DNA of 6,821 nucleotides from a bacterium (GTDB lineage: Bacteria; Patescibacteriota; Microgenomatia; JAADGY01): positions 1 through 6,821 of the forward strand of contig JAADGY010000016.1 in the NCBI GenBank assembly GCA_013152165.1, written 5' to 3'. A program made the position numbers and the translations under genes. Below are positions 1 to 5,272 of the stretch, piece by piece. Each line of letters starts with the position of its first letter. The stretch's first letter is position 1. Under the pieces are notes generated by a model. That model was not told where the DNA came from. It saw only the letters and a list, made by a program, of their open reading frames with translations, and ran no database searches.

Positions 1-10
1 AGAAAGGGAG

Positions 11-1219
11 GTGGGGAAGCGACAAGTCCCTTATCAAGTAGCTATTTGTCAAAGAACCACAATTCTATCAGAAGACCCCCCAACCGCCAACCACTTGGGT
101 AGGAAATTCTTCCCCCAAGGCAGGGCAGATAACACTGAAACAACCGTTTATGCTTATGTCACAGAACACACTTCCCCTGTCGATGATCAGCGTGAAACAG
201 ACAGTACACTACCAATACGAACATACCGCATCGCCGGGCCAGCCGCCATAGACCCAAGCACTCAAACCCCCTATGTCAAAGAAATCCATACACTGGAAAT
301 TTTAGAGGGAGACCAACTTGAAACCGTCATTAGCCGCCGAGGTGATCAGATAACCATTACCCACTTTTCACCAAAGTCTCAACTTCCTGAAACACAGGAG
401 ACTTGGTTGATAGAGACAAATGAACAAGGCACATTCCTTGTCCCCCAGGAACGTATCGTCGTTAAAATTACAAACAACCAGGGCACCCCAGTTTGTTACA
501 CTGTCACACGCGAGGCTCCGACTATTGATGCTCATGGCCTTCCCAGTTGGATTCCCATAAGTGTAGTATCTACCACAGTAAACCAGGAAGGAACCCCCTT
601 AAGCAGAACCGTTGCAACATTAACAGAAGATCCATCTCAATACAAAAAAAGGGGGCATCCTTCACCTGAAGATCAGCCGCAATCAACTCGCTGGCAATGG
701 ATCGCCACATCCACTCTATACCAAGGCGGTGAAGAAAGCTCGCTTACACCTGCTCAAGCCCTTGACTTTACCATCACCGGCGAACCTCCCTGCACCACTC
801 CTGACAACCACTCCACCCAACAAGCTTTACGACCTATGAAATCTATAACAATAACTTTCTCACCAACAGGAGAACCTGAAGCAATTGCATTCATAAGAAT
901 TATAAAATATTTACCAAACGGAGATATTGAACAACAAATCGACCGCTTTTTAGCGGGCATACCCCTTGACTTATCTCTTACTAGCCCTGGAGTCATTGAA
1001 ACAATCATTCAGCGTTTTCAGGAAACCTATCCACGCAGGCCTTATCTCACCATCACCCACTCCCCAAACGGCATGATCACGCTTAGAGATCATTCAAGAG
1101 GAACTGTCACAACCCATCATCCTAAAGCACCGGAACCAGACAGAAAACTAACTAAAGCAGCCGCCTGCGAACTCCTCTCAGAATTACTCCCTTCGGCACA
1201 TTTTTTGGGTGCTTTTTAG
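11..1219 (+). CDS. Beta-rich repeat protein of unknown function, probably 5'-truncated
   Basis: I do not recognise this 402-residue protein. It has no signal peptide or membrane segment. It is rich in Thr, Pro and short beta-strand patterns. A motif of the form [IL]TIT-x(0-2)-SP-x-G recurs at residues 114-124, 278-290 and 345-357. A related N-x-x-GTP turn recurs at 155-160 and 190-196 (KITNNQGTPV and TTVNQEGTPL). This suggests degenerate beta-hairpin repeats of the kind found in surface or structural proteins. The C-terminus (about 380-400) is a short helix. The GTG at 11 is only the first possible start. A purine-rich GGGAGG abuts it with no spacer, and the frame is open to the left edge, so the true start may lie outside the window. 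A weak 4-bp hairpin followed by five T overlaps the stop codon. Coding is supported by the long open frame and protein-like composition; function is unknown. Confidence 0.7.
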   Translation: MGKRQVPYQVAICQRTTILSEDPPTANHLGRKFFPQGRADNTETTVYAYVTEHTSPVDDQRETDSTLPIRTYRIAGPAAIDPSTQTPYVKEIHTLEILEGDQLETVISRRGDQITITHFSPKSQLPETQETWLIETNEQGTFLVPQERIVVKITNNQGTPVCYTVTREAPTIDAHGLPSWIPISVVSTTVNQEGTPLSRTVATLTEDPSQYKKRGHPSPEDQPQSTRWQWIATSTLYQGGEESSLTPAQALDFTITGEPPCTTPDNHSTQQALRPMKSITITFSPTGEPEAIAFIRIIKYLPNGDIEQQIDRFLAGIPLDLSLTSPGVIETIIQRFQETYPRRPYLTITHSPNGMITLRDHSRGTVTTHHPKAPEPDRKLTKAAACELLSELLPSAHFLGAF

Positions 1220-1394
1220 GTCAGTCTTTCCATCTTATCCAGGGTTAGAGCTCAGAACTCCCCCATCTTTCCGTCCCCGGCTTTTTTATACTCCCATCTT
1301 TCTTCTTCCTTCTTACCTCTTACTTATCCTCTCCATATCCACTGTTGCCCTTGCCCCTACATTGCCTTTTATCTTTACAAACTTCATGAACTTT

Positions 1395-1427
1395 GCCCCG
1401 AACTAGAACGCAGTCTTAGTTCGGGGC
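1395..1427 (+). repeat. Perfect 11-bp inverted repeat (stem-loop)
   Basis: GCCCCGAACTA at 1395-1405 is the exact reverse complement of TAGTTCGGGGC at 1417-1427, with an 11-nt loop. No T-run follows directly, so it is not a textbook intrinsic terminator. It is the first of two adjacent hairpins that share the CCC(C/T)GAAC / GTTCGGGG stem sequence. Confidence 0.85.
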
Positions 1428-1428
1428 A

Positions 1429-1461
1429 ACCCTGAACTTATGCTCCGCTCTGGTTCGGGGT
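1429..1461 (+). repeat. Second tandem stem-loop, related to the first
   Basis: ACCCTGAAC at 1429-1437 pairs with GTTCGGGGT at 1453-1461 (9 bp, one U-G wobble) around a 15-nt loop. The stem repeats the sequence of the hairpin just upstream. A T-rich segment (GAGTTTTGACATTTTT) follows, so the pair could end transcription from the upstream gene, but the T stretch is interrupted. It directly joins the repeat tail that recurs at 4054. Confidence 0.7.
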
Positions 1462-1519
1462 GAGTTTTGACATTTTTATCTTATTCCTTCTTACTTATTA
1501 GTTATTAGTTATTTTTGCC
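1461..1519 (+). repeat. Intergenic repeat tail, copy 1
   Basis: It starts with the 15-mer TGAGTTTTGACATTT (1461-1475), which is identical at 4054-4068. The overlapping 15-mer TTTGACATTTTTATC (1466-1480) is identical at 4075-4089. The segment 1496-1519 matches 4091-4114 at 22 of 24 positions. It also contains a tandem ATTAGTT duplication (1497-1510). Both copies follow a stem-loop and lie in the same orientation. The family is unnamed to me. It resembles a small non-coding dispersed repeat. Confidence 0.75.
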
Positions 1520-1545
1520 TTTTGACTTTTGACTTATTATATAAT
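1515..1545 (+). promoter_or_regulatory. Promoter of the triphosphatase gene, leaderless layout
   Basis: A perfect -10 hexamer TATAAT lies at 1540-1545, exactly 6 nt before the ATG at 1552. Transcription would therefore begin at or next to the start codon. The -35 is weak: TTGCCT at 1515-1520 with a 19-nt spacer is the best candidate, and a better TTGACT at 1522-1527 is too close (12 nt). The same TATAAT-6 nt-ATG spacing occurs at the recombinase gene. Confidence 0.6.
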
Positions 1546-1551
1546 GTATCC

Positions 1552-2184
1552 ATGCCTCCAGATTTAACTGATATCATTCCAAACATCATCGCGGTTGGCT
1601 CCACTAATCCAGTCAAAATCAAAGCCGTCGAACACACTTTGCAGGCCCTAACTGCCAACAAGCTCACCATCATCTCCCGCTCTGCTCAATCCGGCGTTTC
1701 CGAACAGCCCTTTTCAGACACAGAAACCAGGCAAGGCGCCATCAACCGAGCTTTTGATGTCCTAGGCCACACCCCCTCAGCTAAATGGGGCATCGGCCTG
1801 GAAGGCGGGGTCCGGCAAATATCATACCAAACCCAAAAGGGTAGGGTGGTCCATCAAATCATCGAGGTCGCCTGGTGCGCCATCGTTGATAAAAAAGGCA
1901 ACATTGCCTTGGGCGGCGGCGTCCAATTCCAACTGCCTCCCATCATCACTCAAAAATTAAAAGCCGGCGGCGAACTTGGCCCAGTCATGGACAAACTGGT
2001 CAACGGCACGGACATCAAGAAAAAACAGGGCGCCATCGGCATCCTTTCTCAAAAGCTTTTAACCCGCCAGCATATCTACCGCCAAATCTGCAAACTAGCC
2101 TTGGTCAAAATCATCAGCCAGCACCTTCATCCTAATTGGTGGAAAAACCCAGTTAATTCTGCTAATACAAAATCGCCCATATGA
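1552..2184 (+). CDS. yjjX: Inosine/xanthosine triphosphatase (YjjX/DUF84 family)
   Basis: The 210-residue protein matches the non-canonical purine NTP phosphatase family, which hydrolyses ITP and XTP to the diphosphates in the cytosol and so keeps deaminated purines out of nucleic acids. Visible family motifs are VGSTNPVK (15-22) in the first strand, SGVSEQPF (47-54), ETRQGAINRA (58-67), GLEGGV (82-87), ELGPVMD (141-147) and KKKQGAIG (156-163), in the expected order. I chose the ATG at 1552. A TTG at 1522 would add ten residues encoded by the upstream repeat and would place the start before the -10 box. The protein is longer than the usual 170-180 residues. The extra length is partly a polar tail after about residue 192. 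Its stop overlaps the start of the following lipoprotein gene as ATGA, which suggests translational coupling. No Shine-Dalgarno is present; the leaderless promoter at 1540 fits. Confidence 0.9.
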   Translation: MPPDLTDIIPNIIAVGSTNPVKIKAVEHTLQALTANKLTIISRSAQSGVSEQPFSDTETRQGAINRAFDVLGHTPSAKWGIGLEGGVRQISYQTQKGRVVHQIIEVAWCAIVDKKGNIALGGGVQFQLPPIITQKLKAGGELGPVMDKLVNGTDIKKKQGAIGILSQKLLTRQHIYRQICKLALVKIISQHLHPNWWKNPVNSANTKSPI

Positions 2185-3920
2185 GAGCAATCAACCTAGA
2201 AGGTATAGAACACAACCCCAACCATCGTTTACTTGAAGCCCTCCGCCTTTTTCCTCCTACGATTCTCGCCCTTATTTTCCTAGCCGCCTGCGGCCAGCAA
2301 CAAACTGATTCCTGGCACCCCTTGCAAACCCCATCTACCCATCTTGCAACTCCGCCTGGCCAGCCTCCCCTCCGCCGGGAATCACAATCCCAACTAACCT
2401 TACCCGAAACTCTCTCCCCCAAGGAACTTTTTGCCGCCGAAACCAAAATTCTTCAATCAGCCATCAACACCCCACTGCCAACCGCTGAATCCAACACTCC
2501 GGAACGCAATCAACAATACCGCCGAAAATTCCTAGCCGAAAAAAGGGTCACTGAATGGTTAAAACTCGCAACCAATAGCCCCAGTATCCCACCTCAACTT
2601 AAAGCCCAGCTTATTCGCAATGGATTCCTGGGAATATTCATCCCCAAAAACCGCTTAGCCCTCTTTAACCTTATGCTTGAAGTTAAAAAAGACTCTCCTA
2701 ATCTAGAAGTATCTCCCCAACTCAACGCCAGCCAAAGCCGATGGCTTCAAGAAAAAAGCCCTTACTCCATCCACCCGGAAACCTTAGCTGCAGCCATCAA
2801 AGCCCATGATCAGATGATTAATTTTTTAAAAAGCCCCAACTCCAACAATTTTATTGATTTTTTCCTTGAAATCCCTGCCGCCTACTCTCCCCAAGAAAAA
2901 GGCACTGTCCGCCAATTCGTTCGCTCAAACCCCCACCTTTTCGTTCCTTCTCCTGGCGCCCTTGCCACCCTAACAAGTTATGAAACGAGCGTGGGGGTCC
3001 GGCAGGATCCCGCCACCGGCCAAATCTTTCTACCATCTCCAGGCCAAAGAAGCCAATTTATTATCGCTATGGCCAACATCGGCCTCACCCCCCTGCCAGA
3101 AGCATTAAAGGACGCAATCAAACAAGAATCCTACGACAACCCTGATGCCCCCCTTGCTACAGACGAAAAAACTACCATTGAACCAAGACAACTCATCCAC
3201 CTTCTACAACTATCCGCCAGCTCATACAACCTGACAGATCCCTCAATTCCTAACAAACTAAACACTCTCGACTACGCCGATTTCAAAATTCCAGCCTCCG
3301 CCCCTGGGAGCGAGGATGCCAGCGGCGGGGCCATCGGTCCCCAACTTCTGCCGTTAAACCTTAGGCTTGTCATGTGCATTTATAGCCAGTTCATACAGCC
3401 CTACACCGATAATCCCAACTTCCTACCTTCACCTTTCGACCCCTATAACTCCACATGGTATACCATGATCTTTTTAATGAATATGCGCCAAGACTGGTTC
3501 CAGCCAGCCTACACTGCCATCCCCCAATCAATAATTAAAGACATGGAGGCCTTTGTTAAAACTCAACAGACAACCCCACAGCTAAAACAATGGTTCAAAA
3601 ATCATAACCTGGAAAAACCCGACGATCAATTTACCATAGCCAAAGCTCTAAGCCGCTCATTTATTCGCCCCCCAAAACAACAAGTTCCCGCTCTTAGCCG
3701 CAAAGGGTCTCTACTCAAATGGAATCGTTTTCTTGACGAAATAAATGCTACCATAGCCGGCGATGACTCCTGGCGCCAATTTTTTGAAACATCCAAACAC
3801 CAATCTCAATCTCCTCCAGTCCACTCCCAATACACCAAGCGGCAATCACCAACCGAAAGACATCGCCTAAAGCAACAGGCCAAAACAAGGCCCAAACCCC
3901 CCCCTCGCCCCCGCCTTTAA
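2181..3920 (+). CDS. Lipoprotein with degenerate lytic-transglycosylase-like domain
   Basis: This 579-residue protein starts with an n-region carrying R16 and R22, a hydrophobic stretch at 23-36 and a lipobox LAAC with Cys37, so it should be exported and lipid-anchored. A Pro/Gln-rich linker follows (about 38-75), then a mostly helical middle. Residues about 340-440 resemble the core of MltB-type (GH103) murein transglycosylases. ASGGAIGPQLLP (380-391) corresponds to the family's G-A-x-G-x-x-Q-F-M-P, and PFDPY (418-422), followed by a helix ending near QDW, corresponds to the D-P-x-D-A segment. Where the family has the catalytic Glu in a VE[ST]-type motif, this protein appears to read SASSYN with Ala346. 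It may therefore bind glycan without cleaving it; both the domain call and this alignment are by eye. The tail 538-579 is Pro-, Gln-, Lys- and Arg-rich. A C8 run near the 3' end (3897-3904) makes the last residues sensitive to frame errors. The ATG overlaps the triphosphatase stop; no Shine-Dalgarno is seen. Confidence 0.75.
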   Translation: MRAINLEGIEHNPNHRLLEALRLFPPTILALIFLAACGQQQTDSWHPLQTPSTHLATPPGQPPLRRESQSQLTLPETLSPKELFAAETKILQSAINTPLPTAESNTPERNQQYRRKFLAEKRVTEWLKLATNSPSIPPQLKAQLIRNGFLGIFIPKNRLALFNLMLEVKKDSPNLEVSPQLNASQSRWLQEKSPYSIHPETLAAAIKAHDQMINFLKSPNSNNFIDFFLEIPAAYSPQEKGTVRQFVRSNPHLFVPSPGALATLTSYETSVGVRQDPATGQIFLPSPGQRSQFIIAMANIGLTPLPEALKDAIKQESYDNPDAPLATDEKTTIEPRQLIHLLQLSASSYNLTDPSIPNKLNTLDYADFKIPASAPGSEDASGGAIGPQLLPLNLRLVMCIYSQFIQPYTDNPNFLPSPFDPYNSTWYTMIFLMNMRQDWFQPAYTAIPQSIIKDMEAFVKTQQTTPQLKQWFKNHNLEKPDDQFTIAKALSRSFIRPPKQQVPALSRKGSLLKWNRFLDEINATIAGDDSWRQFFETSKHQSQSPPVHSQYTKRQSPTERHRLKQQAKTRPKPPPRPRL

Positions 3921-3926
3921 CAACCA

Positions 3927-3975
3927 AACACTCAAGGTTTTAGTCAACGGTGGATTTGTATTCCGCCGTAGTGTT
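3927..3975 (+). other. Bipartite stem-loop behind the lipoprotein gene
   Basis: An inner 8-bp stem, ACGGTGGA (3947-3954) with TCCGCCGT (3962-3969, one wobble), closes a 7-nt loop. It stacks directly on an outer 6-bp stem, AACACT (3927-3932) with AGTGTT (3970-3975), and leaves a 14-nt bulge on the 5' side. It begins 7 nt after the stop codon. It has no T-run, so it is more likely an RNA 3'-end or stability structure than an intrinsic terminator. Confidence 0.5.
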
Positions 3976-4016
3976 AATGAGATAGTTGGTCTTTAGATTT
4001 AAGATGCCCGCCTTTA

Positions 4017-4048
4017 ACTCGCAGAAGCTTCGTCGACGCGAGGCGAGT
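4017..4048 (+). repeat. GC-rich hairpin before repeat copy 2
   Basis: ACTCGC (4017-4022, shown from the preceding A) pairs with GCGAGT (4043-4048). The enclosed sequence contains two small palindromes, GAAGCTTC and CGTCGACG (4031-4038), and an alternative GCGAG partner at 4038-4042. It lies just before the conserved tail, as the tandem hairpins do in copy 1, but its stem sequence differs. Confidence 0.5.
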
Positions 4049-4053
4049 AGTTC

Positions 4054-4114
4054 TGAGTTTTGACATTTAACACATTTGACATTTTTATCCTATTAGTTAT
4101 TACTTATTTTTGAC
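4054..4114 (+). repeat. Intergenic repeat tail, copy 2
   Basis: This is the second copy of the tail found at 1461-1519. The 15-mers at 4054-4068 and 4075-4089 are exact, and 4091-4114 matches at 22 of 24 positions. Here it lies between convergent genes rather than before a start codon, which argues against it being simply a promoter. The remaining bases of the gap from 3921 to 4154 show no gene. Confidence 0.75.
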
Positions 4115-4154
4115 ATGTAAGTTTAAAAATTTCCCACCAATGCACATTCCCAAA

Positions 4155-5099
4155 CTACTTCAACGAATGGTATTTTTCATACACCTGCTTCAACCGCTTA
4201 TTCGTCACATGCGTATAAATCTGGGTCGTAGCCAAATTTTTATGGCCTAAAAGCTCCTGGACCGATCGAATATCAGCTCCCTGGGATAATAAATCAGTTG
4301 CAAAACTATGGCGCAGTCCATGCGGCGTGATTTTTTTAGCCAAGCCAGCCTGCAAAGCATATCTTTTAACCAGCCGCTGAACACTGCGCGCCGACAGCCT
4401 CATCTTCTCGCCAAAGTTCTCTGAACAAACTCTGCCTTTATGGCGAATAAAAAGCGGCTTGAAATCATCATCCCTGGCCAGCAAGTATTTTTTAACCCAT
4501 TCCAGGGCCCTGGGCGACAAAAAAACCATCCTAACCTTCCGGCCCTTGCCAACCACGCTGAACTCGCCTTTTTTTAAGTCGATGCTGTCCCTATTCAAAC
4601 CTACAAGTTCCGACACCCGCAAGCCAGAAGAAAACAACACCTCCAAAATCACCCTGTCTCTTATTCCGCTAACTTTTTTTATCTTGGGCATGCCCAACAA
4701 CTTCTCGATCTCTTCCACCGTTAAAAAAGACGGCAGGGCCGGCTTGGTTTTTGCCAAAGTAATCTGATCTGGCACCAGCTTCAACTTGACTCCCTTTTTA
4801 GCCAAAAACCTCAAAAACCCCCGCAAAGCAATCAAGTAATAATTCTGAGTCTTGGCTGTTAGAAAGATTTTGCGCCGCTTATCCAACATTTTTCTTGATA
4901 AAAACAGCCTGTAAGCATCAACATTTTCCAAGCTGACACTAGATAGGGTAGGGGAGTTGATCTTTTTTTTACCCACTAGAAAATCATAAAACTCACCTAA
5001 ATAAGCCCGGTAATTTCTAACCGTCAAGGGTGAATAATTTCTTTCAATCTGCAGATACAAAACATACTGTTCTATCCAATAATCCAAATCCCTTATCAT
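4155..5099 (-). CDS. Tyrosine recombinase, XerC/XerD type
   Basis: The 314-residue protein has the full two-domain layout of Xer recombinases. A SAM-like core-binding domain spans about 1-105 (with YSPLTVRNY at 22-30), and the catalytic domain spans about 120-314. All catalytic residues are present: R161 in SGLRVSEL, K185 in VGKGRK, H260 and R263 in HGLRHSFA, H286 in LGHKN and the nucleophile Y295 in IYTHV. Xer proteins cut and rejoin DNA at short sites made of two inverted arms around a 6-8 bp spacer, typically dif for chromosome dimer resolution. The length and intact motifs fit either a housekeeping Xer or a mobile-element integrase of the same type; I cannot tell XerC from XerD. A perfect inverted repeat with a 7-nt spacer lies 41 nt upstream of the start. 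The start ATG is 6 nt behind a consensus -10. GGAGG stands only 1 nt before the ATG, too close for normal Shine-Dalgarno use. Confidence 0.95.
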   Translation of the reverse strand: MIRDLDYWIEQYVLYLQIERNYSPLTVRNYRAYLGEFYDFLVGKKKINSPTLSSVSLENVDAYRLFLSRKMLDKRRKIFLTAKTQNYYLIALRGFLRFLAKKGVKLKLVPDQITLAKTKPALPSFLTVEEIEKLLGMPKIKKVSGIRDRVILEVLFSSGLRVSELVGLNRDSIDLKKGEFSVVGKGRKVRMVFLSPRALEWVKKYLLARDDDFKPLFIRHKGRVCSENFGEKMRLSARSVQRLVKRYALQAGLAKKITPHGLRHSFATDLLSQGADIRSVQELLGHKNLATTQIYTHVTNKRLKQVYEKYHSLK

Positions 5100-5105
5100 G
5101 CCTCC

Positions 5106-5135
5106 ATTATATTACCCCGCCAGCTCACCTGTCCA
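5106..5135 (-). promoter_or_regulatory. Promoter of the recombinase gene, leaderless layout
   Basis: On the - strand a perfect TATAAT (5111-5106) lies 18 nt behind TGGACA (5135-5130), a 5-of-6 match to the -35 consensus. The -10 box ends 6 nt before the ATG, so the transcript should begin at about the start codon. The -35 lies 4 nt from the large inverted repeat, so a protein bound there could touch or block the polymerase. Confidence 0.75.
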
Positions 5136-5139
5136 ACCA

Positions 5140-5192
5140 CATTTGCACACACCGGGTGTGCACGCCTGTTGCACACCCGGTGTGTGCAAATG
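5140..5192. repeat. Perfect 23-bp inverted repeat with 7-nt spacer
   Basis: The segment 5140-5162 is the exact reverse complement of 5170-5192; the spacer is CGCCTGT. Each arm also contains its own odd palindrome, CACACC-N-GGTGTG (5148-5160 and 5172-5184), with centres 24 bp apart, inside a TGCACA-N7-TGTGCA dyad. It lies between the two divergent promoters and is probably not transcribed, so it should act as DNA. It could be a double operator for a dimeric regulator of both genes, or a crossover site for the adjacent tyrosine recombinase. Confidence 0.9.
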
Positions 5193-5216
5193 AACCAAAG
5201 CCGCCGGCCCAAAATC

Positions 5217-5225
5217 TGGTACAAT
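5217..5225 (+). promoter_or_regulatory. Extended -10 promoter for the rightward gene pair
   Basis: TGGTACAAT (TACAAT at 5220-5225 with TG one base upstream) is an extended -10 element, which can work without a clear -35; none is seen. It predicts a leader of about 40 nt before the ATG at 5273. That leader contains no Shine-Dalgarno. Confidence 0.5.
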
Positions 5226-5272
5226 ATCATCAAAACTATTACCCATTACTAATCTAAATAAAAAACCACTGC

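Larger units (their letters stand above)
1220..1551. other. Gene-free intergenic region with pyrimidine tract
   Basis: This 332-nt stretch holds no convincing gene. From about 1255 to 1375 the + strand is strongly pyrimidine-rich: 52 of the 60 bases at 1261-1320 are C or T. The right part carries two tandem hairpins, a conserved repeat tail and the promoter of the triphosphatase gene, each listed separately. A 65-codon open frame at 1209-1406 reads mostly Phe, Leu, Ser and Pro, which is what a pyrimidine tract encodes by chance. It starts inside the upstream gene and stops inside a hairpin, so I do not call it. Confidence 0.7.

Noticed and set aside
1196..1217. GCAC...GTGC hairpin followed by TTTTT as an intrinsic terminator
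   Set aside because: The stem is only 4 bp, the 9-nt loop is T-rich, and the element overlaps the stop codon; too weak to call.
1209..1406. 65-codon open frame on the + strand with a hydrophobic product
   Set aside because: It is encoded by a pyrimidine tract that gives Phe/Leu/Ser/Pro in any frame, begins inside the upstream gene and ends in a hairpin; it has no ribosome binding site.
1395..1520. Hairpins and short repeats as a CRISPR array
   Set aside because: There are only two related hairpins and no regular repeat-spacer periodicity, and there are no cas genes.
1522..1551. TTG start extending the triphosphatase by ten residues
   Set aside because: The added residues come from the T-rich repeat, the -10 box lies inside the extension, and the family motif begins soon after the ATG at 1552.
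3921..4154. A dif site for the recombinase in the convergent gap
   Set aside because: I could not find two 11-bp arms around a 6-bp spacer there that resemble known dif sites.
4459..4767. 102-codon + strand open frame opposite the recombinase
   Set aside because: It is a shadow of the recombinase catalytic domain, whose motifs are all intact on the other strand.
5140..5192. Inverted repeat as a transcription terminator
   Set aside because: It lies between divergent promoters, upstream of both transcripts, and has no T-run on either side.
5030..5257. 75-codon + strand open frame running through the inverted repeat
   Set aside because: It overlaps the recombinase start, its promoter and the inverted repeat, and the product is low-complexity His/Pro/Cys-rich.
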